Source: Chromatiaceae bacterium (GTDB lineage: Bacteria; Pseudomonadota; Gammaproteobacteria; Chromatiales; Chromatiaceae). From it: DNA of 64,000 nucleotides. The stretch is taken from the NCBI GenBank assembly GCA_007693535.1, contig REDK01000093.1, positions 1 through 64,000 of the forward strand. Direction: 5' to 3'. The translations under genes were made by a program, and so were the position numbers. This document shows positions 16,929-25,120 of this stretch, piece by piece. The notes below the pieces were generated by a model. That model saw nothing but the letters and a program-made list of their open reading frames with translations, did no database searches and was not told where the DNA came from. Every line of letters begins with the position of its first letter. Within the stretch, counting starts at the first letter, position 1.

Positions 16929-17246
16929 ATGAGTAACGACAGTGACAACGGACCGGCAGCGGTGCTAGCGGACGCTGATCCGCCGCCCGATCTGGAACTC
17001 GCCAGCCTGCCCGAGATTGCTGCCTGGATTGCCCGCGCCGATGCCCGTGGTGCCAGTGACGCCGCGGTGTCCAACACCGTTGCCGCCTTTCTCGATGCCT
17101 TCCGCGGCCGTTACGGGCAACGCCGCGAGGAGGCCCTGCGCCAGGCGGTGTATATGGCCCTGCGCCGCATCTGGCGGCGCGCCAATGTCAGCGACAGCGA
17201 CCTGCGCCAACGCGTAGCCGAACTCTTCGACGGGCCTGCCCCCTGA
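16929..17246 (+). CDS. Small hypothetical protein
   Basis: 105 residues, not assigned to a family. Acidic N-terminus (DSDNGPAAVLADADPPPDLE), then a helical, Arg/Ala-rich C-terminal part (FRGRYGQRREEALRQAVYMALRRIWRRANVSDSDLRQRVAELF). No signal or membrane segment. It has a strong ribosome site and codon use like its neighbours, which supports a real gene. It may be co-transcribed with the methyltransferase 150 bases downstream. Function unknown. Confidence 0.6.
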   Translation: MSNDSDNGPAAVLADADPPPDLELASLPEIAAWIARADARGASDAAVSNTVAAFLDAFRGRYGQRREEALRQAVYMALRRIWRRANVSDSDLRQRVAELFDGPAP

Positions 17247-17399
17247 CGCGATCCGGCGGACAGCATCGCCCCGCTCGCATTTACCCGACCCTATCCGCTT
17301 CAGCAGCCAGCGATAGCCCAGTCACGCACCGGCTGCCACGGGAGGCACCATGACCCAGGTCCAGCAATCCCCTAGCCCATTCCTGTCGGAGGTCCAGCG

Positions 17400-18284
17400 A
17401 TGGCAGTGCACCCTAGCCGCCGCCCACCGGTGCCGGCTTCAGCATCCTCTCGCGGCGGCCACGCCGCCCTCCGCCGGGCGACCCGCTGGCACTGGTCAGA
17501 CGGCTTGGTCAGCCGGACCTATGCCAGCGGCCGGCTGCTGGTCACGCTCCTGGTCGGCCTGCTCGCCAGCGGCGCGGCAGCCGCTATGAGCCCGCCCCCG
17601 GAGCCGCCCAACCCCGATCGCTTCGCCATGGCGCGCGCCCGGCTGCTGCAAGAGATTGCCGAGGATGTGGTCCAGACCAGCAGCTACCTGGGCGCCCGGC
17701 GGCTCGACGAGAAGGTCATGCAGGCCCTGGCGCAGGTCCCGCGCGAACGTTTCGTCCCCGCCAACCTGCGCGATCAGGCCTACCGCAACCATCCCCTGCC
17801 CATCGGTCATGGACAGACCATCTCCCAGCCCTATATCGTCGCCATCATGAGTGATCTGATCGGCATCCAACCGGGCGAGCGGGTCTATGAACTGGGCACC
17901 GGCTCAGGCTATCAGGCCGCGGTGTTGGGGACGATGGGGGCCGAGGTCTACAGCGTCGAGATCGTCCCGGAACTGGCGGAGCGCGCTGCCGCCACCCTGG
18001 CCGAACTGGGCTTGGATCGGGTCCAGGTGCGACCCGGCGATGGCTATCTGGGTTGGCCGGAGGCGGCGCCCTTCGACGCCATCATCATCACCGCGGCCGG
18101 TCCGCGGGTGCCGCAGCCCCTGGTCGAACAGTTGCGGGTCGGCGGCCGGCTGGTGATGCCGCTGGGCGAGTCCTACGAGACCCAGGAACTCGTGGTCTTC
18201 ACCAAGCAGGCCGACGGCAGTCTGAGCAAGCGTTCAGTGCTGCCGGTGCGCTTCGTACCCATCACCGGCGAGCGGATGCGTTGA
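17400..18284 (+). CDS. pcm: Protein-L-isoaspartate O-methyltransferase with N-terminal export signal
   Basis: 294 residues, about 80 longer than cytosolic Pcm. It methylates L-isoaspartyl residues with S-adenosylmethionine to start repair of damaged proteins. Pcm landmarks: [14 protein letters not shown] (about 108-121), [21 protein letters not shown] (about 130-150), the SAM-binding [14 protein letters not shown] (about 164-177), [17 protein letters not shown] and LVMPLGE. The first 62 residues are an extension holding a hydrophobic segment ([17 protein letters not shown], about 46-62) after Arg-rich sequence, which looks like a signal peptide. The protein is probably periplasmic, a subgroup known in proteobacteria. 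GGAGG precedes the ATG at 17400 at good spacing. Confidence 0.85.
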   Translation: MAVHPSRRPPVPASASSRGGHAALRRATRWHWSDGLVSRTYASGRLLVTLLVGLLASGAAAAMSPPPEPPNPDRFAMARARLLQEIAEDVVQTSSYLGARRLDEKVMQALAQVPRERFVPANLRDQAYRNHPLPIGHGQTISQPYIVAIMSDLIGIQPGERVYELGTGSGYQAAVLGTMGAEVYSVEIVPELAERAAATLAELGLDRVQVRPGDGYLGWPEAAPFDAIIITAAGPRVPQPLVEQLRVGGRLVMPLGESYETQELVVFTKQADGSLSKRSVLPVRFVPITGERMR

Positions 18285-18409
18285 GGCCGGGCGCTGCGGC
18301 TGCAACGCTCGGTTCTCACCGCAGCGCGGGTCAGGCCGTCATCCAGTGCACCGTGCACCGGATGCCGGTCGCGCCGATGGCCCGCAATGGATAAACATCG
18401 GCATTGGGA

Positions 18410-18721
18410 TCAGGCTGCCAGCGGCATCGGCATCGGCTCGTGGGACAGGCAGCCCTTTGGACAGACCCGGGAACAGGCCTCGCAACCGATGCAGTCCATG
18501 AGGTTTTTGAGGTTCATGACCATCCCCGGGGCCTCTTCGAAATCGTCGTCCAGATCATCATCGTCAAGGTCCAGATCGTCGCGGTCGATCAGTTCGAAGA
18601 CATCCCGCGGGCAGACCTTATAGCAGCGTCCGCAACCAATGCAGACGCCCTGATCGAGACTGACGACAAAGGCGGGGGTCCAGGCGGACCCACCACGGGT
18701 CAAACCGGTAATGCTGCTCAT
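18410..18721 (-). CDS. fdxB: Nif-specific ferredoxin III (2x[4Fe-4S])
   Basis: 103 residues. Two cluster-binding motifs: CIGCGRCYKVCP (C27, C30, C33, C37) and CIGCEACSRVCPKG (C77, C80, C83, C87), bridged by an Asp/Glu-rich loop (about 47-63, nearly all acidic). FdxB-type ferredoxins sit in nif operons and are thought to carry electrons for cofactor assembly or to nitrogenase. The ATG at 18721 has GAGAGGAC before it. It is the last gene of the nifE-led operon. The acid loop is unusually long and polar. Confidence 0.9.
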   Translation of the reverse strand: MSSITGLTRGGSAWTPAFVVSLDQGVCIGCGRCYKVCPRDVFELIDRDDLDLDDDDLDDDFEEAPGMVMNLKNLMDCIGCEACSRVCPKGCLSHEPMPMPLAA

Positions 18722-18735
18722 TGGGTTGTCCTCTC

Positions 18736-18765
18736 GTTTCACTGAAGGTGGTTTCGCTGAAGGTC
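18736..18765. repeat. 15-bp tandem duplication in nif spacer
   Basis: Two adjacent copies of GTTTC-(A/G)-CTGAAGGT-(G/C) at 18736-18750 and 18751-18765, just upstream of fdxB. It is one of four short tandem duplications in the spacers of this operon. Confidence 0.8.
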
Positions 18766-18848
18766 CGGCCATGGTCAGTCGGCGCTGGAAGGCCGCCGCA
18801 GCCAGTGGTTGGTGCGATTCCTTGCAGACCACTCGCACGGCGCTGCAA

Positions 18849-18896
18849 CTGGTCGCGCCGCGCTAGGCTGGAACTGACCGCGCCGCGCTAGGCCGG
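18849..18896. repeat. 25-bp-period tandem duplication at a nif stop codon
   Basis: Two copies of a 23-bp unit of the form CTG(G/A)(T/C)CGCGCCGCGCTAGG at 18849-18871 and 18874-18896. The second contains the stop codon of the upstream CCE_0567-type gene, so the duplication arose from the 3' end of that gene. Confidence 0.8.
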
Positions 18897-19103
18897 GGCA
18901 CCGCGCGCGGCGCGCCATTGTGCATCGGCCTCGGCCCAGGCACGGCAGGCATCGTAGGCGGCCTGGGCAATCGCCGGCAGTTCCTCATAGGCACCTGGCA
19001 GGCGTTCCTCCACCAGGTCATGCAATTCGCTGGCACGCTCGCTGGCGATGCGCTTGGCCTTGCGCACGCGCTTCTCCAGGGTGGCCAGATCCTGATCGGT
19101 CAT
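18888..19103 (-). CDS. CCE_0567-family nif-associated small protein
   Basis: 71 residues. A two-helix protein of the CCE_0567 family (DUF683-like), seen downstream of nifX in many diazotrophs and reported as a metal-binding helical protein. Recognisable core: KAKRIASERASELHDLVEERLP (about 14-35) and AYEELPAIAQAAYDACRAW (about 38-56). The ATG at 19103 begins MTDQDLATLEKRV. Coding continues to the tandem duplication at its 3' end. Its precise role in nitrogenase maturation is not known. Confidence 0.85.
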   Translation of the reverse strand: MTDQDLATLEKRVRKAKRIASERASELHDLVEERLPGAYEELPAIAQAAYDACRAWAEADAQWRAARGAPA

Positions 19104-19213
19104 GCTGTAGTGACCCCGTCGGCAGACCAGCGGCGCGTGCGGCTCCCGCCACGCCGCCGGGTGATGGACCCAAGGGGGAACGACCGGCCCGAGACCGCTG
19201 CCGTACCGGCTGG

Positions 19214-19243
19214 GCGCGGTCCCTACTAGCGCGGTCCCTACTG
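19214..19243. repeat. 15-bp tandem duplication in nif spacer
   Basis: Two copies of GCGCGGTCCCTACT-(A/G) at 19214-19228 and 19229-19243, followed by a partial third GGCGCGG. It lies just after the DUF269 gene stop. Confidence 0.8.
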
Positions 19244-19253
19244 GGCGCGGCTG

Positions 19254-19727
19254 CTAGAGCCCGGCGACCGTGGAATGCTCGCCGATCATCTCCAGGGCCA
19301 CCGACAAGAGCTTGTCCGCCTCGTCCTTCATCTTGCTGAGGCTGTCGAAGCCGAAGCGATGGACATCGCGCAGAGTGCGATCCATCACCACGAGCTTGCC
19401 GACGGTGAGTAAGGCGCGCCCAAAGCCCTCATGGGTCAGATGCACCAGCGGAGTGGCCATCCGACCGCATTCTTTTTCGATCATCGCCGAGATCGCGTTA
19501 TAGAAGACCTGGATCCGGGTCACCACCAGTTCATCTGGATCGCCGATGATCGGCAATTCCCGCTTTTGCTCTTTGGTCACGACGAATGGGGCCAAGATCT
19601 CCGCAGGGCTCAGCTTGTCGTAACTGCCGTAAGGGTCGATCGCGCGCATCTGCCGGATCATCTCGACGCCGAATTCAGTAGTGAGGACCGGGTCGTCTGC
19701 CGCGACGCTGACTGCTACTTCTGTCAT
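19254..19727 (-). CDS. NifX-associated nitrogen fixation protein (DUF269)
   Basis: 157 residues, the usual DUF269 size. The gene accompanies nifX in most diazotrophs, and a role in FeMo-cofactor maturation is inferred from context. Typical sequence: FGVEMIRQMRAIDPYGSYDK (about 20-39), ILAPFVVTKEQKRELPIIGDPD (about 44-65), ISAMIEKECGRMATPLVHLTHEGFGRALLTVGKLVV (about 80-115) and the C-terminal DEADKLLSVALEMI helix. The ATG at 19727 is preferred to one nine codons upstream because GAGAG lies just ahead and homologues start there. Confidence 0.92.
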   Translation of the reverse strand: MTEVAVSVAADDPVLTTEFGVEMIRQMRAIDPYGSYDKLSPAEILAPFVVTKEQKRELPIIGDPDELVVTRIQVFYNAISAMIEKECGRMATPLVHLTHEGFGRALLTVGKLVVMDRTLRDVHRFGFDSLSKMKDEADKLLSVALEMIGEHSTVAGL

Positions 19728-19915
19728 ATCGTTATCTCTCGGTTGTTGTCTCATGCCAATGGCATTGGTGTTGCATCCCTACCCCGTTGGTGAAGGACGG
19801 GGCAAAGCCCTGATGCCGGCGACGGCACGGCGCGAAGTCCGTGGCCGCCGGTGCGTGCCCCGGGGAGCCGTGGGCAACCTCCGGGTAATCCCGGTGCCGG
19901 AGATCGACCCCCAGG

Positions 19916-20398
19916 CTAGCCCCCGACGCTGGGGTGCAGCGGCTCGCGGGCGACCGGTTGCAGCTGATCCAGGCGCCGTAGCAGGATCGGCCGGAAACGG
20001 GCAGCGGCGCCGCTGCCGCCGGTGATCAGACCCGCCAGCCAGAGCCCCAGCACCAGCCCGCCGAGGCCTAATAGGGCGCTGCCGATGGCACCAATGGTCA
20101 ACTGCTCGGCCAGGCCGGCCGCACCGACCAGCAACAGCACCGGCAGCAGATAGGCCGCCAGCGAGGCCCGCACCAGGGTCTGGTCGCGCACCCCGATCAA
20201 CACCCGTTCCCCGGGAGTCAGGCCAAGTGGATCGACGATGCGCACCCGCGCTGCTGCCCGCCCAGCGAACAGCCGCCCGAGGACCGCGGTACCACAGCCG
20301 TCGCCTTGGGCACAGGCACTGCAGCCAGCCTGACGGGTCACCTCGACTAGGGCCGCGCCGTCGGCGACGCCGAGCACGGTTGCCGTCTGTTCGATCAT
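19916..20398 (-). CDS. rseC: RseC/SoxR-reducer-type membrane protein in the nif operon
   Basis: 160 residues. RseC-family proteins have two membrane helices and an N-terminal Cys-rich domain. RseC is linked to the sigma-E pathway, and its homologue RsxC/Rnf partner to SoxR reduction. Seen here: AGCSACAQGDGCGTAVLG (about 23-40, four cysteines), the IVDPLGLTPGERVLIGV turn, then helices at about 82-100 and 105-125. An excellent GGGAGG is placed four bases before the ATG at 20398. It sits between nifX and the DUF269 gene in the same direction, which is unusual for rseC and suggests a redox role with nitrogenase or Rnf electron supply (inference). Confidence 0.85.
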   Translation of the reverse strand: MIEQTATVLGVADGAALVEVTRQAGCSACAQGDGCGTAVLGRLFAGRAAARVRIVDPLGLTPGERVLIGVRDQTLVRASLAAYLLPVLLLVGAAGLAEQLTIGAIGSALLGLGGLVLGLWLAGLITGGSGAAARFRPILLRRLDQLQPVAREPLHPSVGG

Positions 20399-20586
20399 CT
20401 CGCCTCCCACCGGTCGCCTCGCACCGGGCCGCGCGGCGCCGGTGTCGCTGTCGTTGATCCCCGCGACGCGCCTTGCGTCTCTCTGTCCGGACACGCCAAA
20501 ACACTGGATGGCATCCGTGGCCCCGGGTCAGCAACCCCGTGCAGCGCCCACCCTGGCCGGCGGCAGCCGGCTACGCGGAGCCTGAT

Positions 20587-21078
20587 TCATTCACTCCAGC
20601 CTTCCGCCTCCATGGCGTCGAATCGGCTGGCGCTGCGCGGGGCCTGCTGTTCGATGGCCCGTGCCAGCCAGGCACTGGGACCATGCCGCAGATCGCGTTG
20701 CAGGTCGCGCAACAGGCCACTGATGAGGGTGTCCGGGGTGACCTTGATCGGCTGGATACCGCGCAGTTTGAGCTGCGCAATCGCCGAGGCACCGACCGCC
20801 AGGCAATAGACGGCAATACAACCAGTAATGGCATCGAGCTTGGCACCCAGCTTGTCTTCGTTGCCGTCCATGTCCAAACGATCGAATTGCGCCACCGCTA
20901 GCAGTTCATAGCGGGCGGCGCTCACCTGGTAGATCACGAAGCCGGCGGCAGCACCGAAGTGCTGATCGACGTGTCGGCGGTCGCCACTAGCGAAGGCGAC
21001 CCGCACGGTCGGTTCCGACGCCGCCTGCAGATCGGTCGCATCGCTATTGACGATCCTGAGCTTGCGTTGCAGCGTCAT
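20587..21078 (-). CDS. nifX: Nitrogen fixation protein NifX
   Basis: 163 residues. NifX is a NifB-co/VK-cluster carrier acting between NifB and NifEN in FeMo-cofactor synthesis. The nitrogenase-cofactor-carrier fold is visible: VRVAFASGDRRHVDQHFGAA (about 25-44), GFVIYQVSAARYELLAVAQF, ITGCIAVYCLAVGASAIAQLKLRGIQPIKV (about 86-115), then a helical tail. The ATG at 21078 has GGAG six bases ahead and gives MTLQRKLRIV; an ATG at 21135 overlapping nifN is also in frame. It follows nifN. Confidence 0.93.
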   Translation of the reverse strand: MTLQRKLRIVNSDATDLQAASEPTVRVAFASGDRRHVDQHFGAAAGFVIYQVSAARYELLAVAQFDRLDMDGNEDKLGAKLDAITGCIAVYCLAVGASAIAQLKLRGIQPIKVTPDTLISGLLRDLQRDLRHGPSAWLARAIEQQAPRSASRFDAMEAEGWSE

Positions 21079-21112
21079 CGATGACTCCAGCGACAGGGTT
21101 GGGTCGGGCCGC

Positions 21113-22531
21113 TCAGGCCGCGGCTTCGCGTTCATCCGCCGGCCATTGTTTCAAGCGCGAGCGATAGGGATGGATTTCACCCTTGCCCAAGCTGATCATC
21201 AGATTGGCGAGATCGAATAGGGTCTGGCGCGTGCCTTGATAACCGATCCAACAACGGGCATAACCGCCGACCAGGTCGAATTGGGGAAAGCCGGCGCGCA
21301 GCAACGGAATACCCAGACGGGCCGCGCTGTGGACGCCGTGGGAATTGCAGATCAGGACTTCGGCCTGCGCGGCCCGGGCGGCCTGCTCCAGATCCTCCAG
21401 ATCGCCGATCTTCACCGCTTCGGCCTGCACCAGGCGCAGTGCCGGGGCATTGACCGGCGCTACCGCGGTCACGGTCTCGGCGCCCATGCCGGTGAGCAGT
21501 TCGGAGAAGGCGACCAGCAGCTCCGGCTCGGCGGCGATGGCGAAGCGGCCCTGCCCCAGCGAGAAATGGGTATCGAGCATCGCGTCCTGCAGTTGGGAGC
21601 GCTGCCGCTCGATGCGCTCCGGGACCGGCTCGGCACTGATCTGCGCCAGGGTCTGGATCAGCCGGTCCACCGCGGCCAGCCCCATCAGATGCGGGAAGCG
21701 CCAGTCCGGTACCCCGGTGCGCTCGGCCAGCAGGTTGGCCGCCGCCTCCAGCGAGGAACCGATCACCAGCGTGGCAGCGGCATCGCCCAGGGTTGCAAAC
21801 TCGCCGATCGGGGTGCCACCGATGGTCAGCGGACTGTAATCGTCTGCTACGAGATGGCCGTCCAGGGCATCGGCGATGTCCGGTACCACTACCGGCCGCA
21901 GCCGGAAACGCTCCAGCAGATCCTTGAGGTGTTCGATATCACCCGTGGTCAGCGCGGGGCCGGCTAGCACATTGACCTGGCGCTGGCGCCGCCCGGGCCG
22001 GGTACCGGCCACCACCGCCCTGGGTACCAGGGTGTCGATCAGGGCACGCACACCGCTGGCAAAGCCGCTCTCCAGGCAGCCGGCGTAGTCCGGGGTGTTG
22101 ACCGGCACCACCGGGATCTCGTCGAACTCGGGATGAGCGACGCGGAACTCCCGCACCGCCCGTGCCATATCGGCGCCCTGGGTCTCCACCAGCCCGGTGG
22201 TCGGCACCCCGACCAGGGCCGGGCGATGCTTGGCGCACAGGGTGCGCAGCCCCTCGATCACATTCGCATCCCCGCCCATGATGCTGCTGACCTGATCCAT
22301 GGCCGTGGTCTGCATCGGCATGGGTTCGCGGAAATGCTGGATGAAGAAGATCTTGCCGAAAGCGGTGCAGCCCTGGGAGCCGTGTAGCATGGGGATGCTG
22401 CGATGCACGCCGAGCAGGGCCAAGGCCGCACCCAGGGTGGCGCTAGACTTCAACGGACCGACCGCGAGCGCCTTGTTGCGCTTGATGATCCGCGGTCCAG
22501 CCGGGGTTGGCGGTGTCGATCGCTCAACCAT
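21113..22531 (-). CDS. nifN: Nitrogenase cofactor scaffold subunit NifN
   Basis: 472 residues. With NifE it forms the NifEN scaffold on which the FeMo-cofactor precursor matures. Evidence: [20 protein letters not shown] (about 21-40), the conserved [20 protein letters not shown] (about 48-67, C55 a P-cluster-type ligand position), [18 protein letters not shown], and the NifN-type C-terminal [22 protein letters not shown]. Start ATG at 22531. Its start overlaps the nifE stop by eight bases, so the two are coupled. Confidence 0.96.
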   Translation of the reverse strand: MVERSTPPTPAGPRIIKRNKALAVGPLKSSATLGAALALLGVHRSIPMLHGSQGCTAFGKIFFIQHFREPMPMQTTAMDQVSSIMGGDANVIEGLRTLCAKHRPALVGVPTTGLVETQGADMARAVREFRVAHPEFDEIPVVPVNTPDYAGCLESGFASGVRALIDTLVPRAVVAGTRPGRRQRQVNVLAGPALTTGDIEHLKDLLERFRLRPVVVPDIADALDGHLVADDYSPLTIGGTPIGEFATLGDAAATLVIGSSLEAAANLLAERTGVPDWRFPHLMGLAAVDRLIQTLAQISAEPVPERIERQRSQLQDAMLDTHFSLGQGRFAIAAEPELLVAFSELLTGMGAETVTAVAPVNAPALRLVQAEAVKIGDLEDLEQAARAAQAEVLICNSHGVHSAARLGIPLLRAGFPQFDLVGGYARCWIGYQGTRQTLFDLANLMISLGKGEIHPYRSRLKQWPADEREAAA

Positions 22532-24014
22532 GCCGCACCCCTGGGATCAGGGTGGCGCTGGCGGGCGCCGGCAGCGGCGGCACCGCGGGGACAACAGGTG
22601 GGTCGCTGGCGAGGTCGCTGCCGGGCGCGACCGGCGCGGCGATCGACCAGGGCGGCGCACTGCGCACCGCCGGCCAGATCGGTGAATCCATGGTCAGGCA
22701 GAGCTGCCGCGCCAGCTCCAGCATGCCGTCATAGCCGGCATAGCCGAATTCGCGTTCCTGATTGATGTCGAGGAAGGGGATGCGCGCCTTGATCGCGGTG
22801 TACATATTGCGACCGCCGGCGATCAGGATATCGGCCTGCTGCGTGCGCACGATGTCGAGCAGGTTGCGCGGGTTGCCGTCTTCCAGCATCACCGCCGCCT
22901 CACCCATCAGGGCACGGATACGCGCCTTGTCGTCCTCGGTGGACTTACGGGTACCGGTGGCCACCACGGTCATGCCCAGATCCTGCAGGGCGGCGACGAT
23001 CGACCAGGACTTGACCCCGCCGGTATAGAGCAGGGCCCGGCGGCCGCGCAGGCGCTCGCGCCAGGGCGCCAGCAGCCCATCCATGCGTGCTTCCTCGCGG
23101 GCGATCAGGGCCTCGGTGCGGGCGCTGAGGTCCGGATCGGCGAGCAGCCGGGCAAAGCCGCGCAGGGCCGCCGAGCAATCGGCCACCCCGTAGAAACTCC
23201 CCTCGAACCAGGGGGTGCCGTAGCGCTCCTGGAGTAACCGGGCGACATTGATCATGGCCTTGGAGCAGACCATCATGTTCGCCCGCGACCGGTGCATGGT
23301 CTGCACCTCATGGAAGCGCGCATCTCCGGACAGGGTACAGAGCACCCGCAGCCCCAATTCATCGAACAGCGGCAACACCCGCCAGAGTTCACCGGCGATG
23401 TTGTATTCGCCGATCAGGTTCACGTCATGGACGCGAAACCCGGGGCCTTCGACCCCGGGCGGCAACGGATCGGGTTCGCGCGTCCCGCACACCTGCTTGA
23501 CCATCACCTCGCCGGCGATGCGGTTGCCGAGGTTCTTGGTCCCATAGAATCCGGCCGCGTCCACCGACACCACCGGGGTGCCCCAGCGCGCGCCAGCGGC
23601 CTTGCAGACCGCATCCACATCGTCGCCAGTCAATGCCGGTACGCAGGTGTTGTAGACGAAGACGGCGGCTGGCCGATAGGTCTCGATGGCCTGCTTGATC
23701 GCATGGAACAGGCGCTTCTCGCCGCGCCCCATGATCACATCCTGCTCGGTGAGATCCGTGGTCATGCCGAGCCGGAACAGGGTTGGCCCGGTGGAGCGGG
23801 TGCCGCGGTTATCCCAGGCGCTGCCGGCGCAGGCGATGGAGCCGTGCACGATGTGGGCGACATCGGCGATCGGCAGCAAGGCGATCTGCGCCCCATCGAA
23901 GGCGCAGCCACCGGCGGTCGCACCAGGCTTGAGCTTGGCGCAGCCCGACTTGCCCTTGTCGTTATGGGCACAGGCCGGCTCGTCGAGCAGCGCGGCGATG
24001 TCTTTCTGCTTCAT
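22524..24014 (-). CDS. nifE: Nitrogenase cofactor scaffold subunit NifE
   Basis: 496 residues. NifE resembles NifD and with NifN builds the FeMo cofactor. Conserved cysteines: C37 in GGCAFDGA, C62 in [13 protein letters not shown]124 in [12 protein letters not shown]. The NifE signatures [21 protein letters not shown] and [19 protein letters not shown] appear at about 155-215, and [27 protein letters not shown] in the C-terminal half. The Ala/Pro-rich tail after about residue 445 is longer than usual. AGGA is seven bases before the ATG. It leads the operon; see the promoter and UAS entries. Confidence 0.97.
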   Translation of the reverse strand: MKQKDIAALLDEPACAHNDKGKSGCAKLKPGATAGGCAFDGAQIALLPIADVAHIVHGSIACAGSAWDNRGTRSTGPTLFRLGMTTDLTEQDVIMGRGEKRLFHAIKQAIETYRPAAVFVYNTCVPALTGDDVDAVCKAAGARWGTPVVSVDAAGFYGTKNLGNRIAGEVMVKQVCGTREPDPLPPGVEGPGFRVHDVNLIGEYNIAGELWRVLPLFDELGLRVLCTLSGDARFHEVQTMHRSRANMMVCSKAMINVARLLQERYGTPWFEGSFYGVADCSAALRGFARLLADPDLSARTEALIAREEARMDGLLAPWRERLRGRRALLYTGGVKSWSIVAALQDLGMTVVATGTRKSTEDDKARIRALMGEAAVMLEDGNPRNLLDIVRTQQADILIAGGRNMYTAIKARIPFLDINQEREFGYAGYDGMLELARQLCLTMDSPIWPAVRSAPPWSIAAPVAPGSDLASDPPVVPAVPPLPAPASATLIPGVRHG

Positions 24015-24025
24015 GCTGAGTCCTG

Positions 24026-24064
24026 GGCTGAGGGCTGGGGCTGAAGGCTGGGGCTGAGAGGGCT
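24026..24064. repeat. 13-bp triple tandem repeat in the nifE leader
   Basis: Three tandem units: GGCTGAGGGCTGG, GGCTGAAGGCTGG and GGCTGAGAGGGCT at 24026-24038, 24039-24051 and 24052-24064. They lie in the transcript leader upstream of nifE. Length change there could alter leader structure. Confidence 0.75.
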
Positions 24065-24134
24065 AGGACCCGGCACCGCGGTGCGGCAGACACCGGCGGC
24101 AGGCACGGACGGCTTGGCTTTACCGCATCCTGAA

Positions 24135-24149
24135 GCAGAGGCCGTGCCA
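24135..24149 (-). promoter_or_regulatory. Sigma-54 promoter of the nifE operon
   Basis: On the - strand TGGCACG-N4-CTGC: the -24 element TGGCACG is perfect, and the -12 element CTGC differs by one base from TTGC. It is placed about 120 bases before the nifE ATG, so transcription would start near 24124. Confidence 0.8.
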
Positions 24150-24358
24150 GAGCGAAATGCTTGGTTGGGCAGGCCCGGCACGGGCCGCCCTAGCGGGTCG
24201 CTCAGGGCTTTTGCATCAATGGGTTAGCACGCCCCCAGGCGGGGGTCGACCGCAGTCACCGGAGACACCGGGGGCATCCGGGCAGACCACCCGCAACACC
24301 CTGAATGCAATCGGATTCCTGGCCCCGCCCCAGGTGCCGCGCAGACGGACGCGCGGCC

Positions 24359-24374
24359 TGTCGGAAATCCGACA
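24359..24374. promoter_or_regulatory. NifA upstream activator site (TGT-N10-ACA)
   Basis: TGTCGGAAATCCGACA fits TGT-N10-ACA exactly and is nearly palindromic. It lies about 240 bases upstream of the predicted sigma-54 start. That is farther than the usual 80-150 bases, so DNA bending (for example by IHF) would help. Confidence 0.7.
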
Positions 24375-24743
24375 AGGGTCTGGGATTGCAGGGTTTGGGA
24401 CAGACCCGCACAAACCGGGCTGATCGCGGGACGCAGCGGTGCCAGGCATGGCGCGCGCGGAGTTGCACCGCTTGCGCGCGGCCGCCCGCCAGCGATAGGA
24501 CGAAGCGAGCGCTGGGCTCGATTCTGGTGGATCATCGGGGCGCCGATGGAGGCCTGGCAGGTGACGCATCGCGGCTGGCGATGTGATGGTCGAGACCCAG
24601 GGCAGCAACGAGCGGTACGCCATACCCGACCGGACCGGCAAGCAGACGACGGCGGCAAGCGCGCAGCGCCAGACGGCACTGACAAAGGTGGGATGGCCGC
24701 CCGAAGAACGGTTTCGCCGCGCCGCGTGGTGGGCGCCGTGCGC

Positions 24744-24880
24744 GCCTTCGAGCGTTTTGCGAACCGCTACCAGACGAAGTACCCGACGGCGATCGCAACG
24801 CTGTTCGAGGCGCGTGCGGCGCGGCTCGCCTGCTCCGACTTTCCGGCCGTGTTCGGGAGGCACCTGCGCAGCAAGCTCGC
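24744..24880 (+). pseudogene. IS256-family transposase relic
   Basis: The + strand reads AFERFANRYQTKYPTAIATL, then an acidic/basic stretch and DFPA...HLRS. This resembles the conserved segment before the third catalytic region of IS256-family transposases (AL-LF-Y--KYPKA, DFPAEHW-HLRTTNPIE). The downstream NPIE catalytic Glu is absent and the flanks are unrelated, so only a fragment of about 45 residues survives. Recognition is by eye and moderately sure. Confidence 0.45.
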
Positions 24881-24992
24881 CGCGGCAGCGGCGCAATGCT
24901 GGCGGCGTATTCGCGCCCCGGAGAGGCTCGCCGAGCTGCTCGTCGGCCCCGCTACGCGGACGATCTTCAGGTGCCTAACGCCCCGCCGCAGG

Positions 24993-25060
24993 AGCAATGG
25001 GACGCCGCCTGATGGCCTCGCTCAGCCCTAGGCCATCGATCAGATTGGACCAGGGCTCTC
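24993..25060. repeat. Dispersed 68-bp repeat, copy 1
   Basis: About four bases in five match 38651-38718 in the same orientation. On the - strand both copies read a W-SNL(I/V)-GLGLS-(D/E)-IRRR peptide, so they may derive from the 3' end of the same lost gene. This copy ends in a stop eight codons after IRRR and lies between the nif leader and the glucan synthase gene. Confidence 0.7.
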
Positions 25061-25120
25061 ACCATGCGTGGCGCTCACCGGCAACGCGTTGCCCCGCACC
25101 ATCGCCACGGGGATCCAGCG

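Noticed and set aside
18350..18372. Palindromic TCCAGTGCAC / GTGCACCGGA as a terminator
   Set aside because: The loop is only one base, it has no T-run and one mismatch. It is as likely to be chance in GC-rich DNA.
19753..19765. Palindrome ATGCCAATGGCAT as an operator
   Set aside because: Short and isolated, without a second half-site or a known regulator. Not enough for a claim.
19798..19820. Second sigma-54 promoter upstream of the DUF269 gene
   Set aside because: GG and GC dinucleotides are 12 bases apart instead of 10, so the spacing rule fails.
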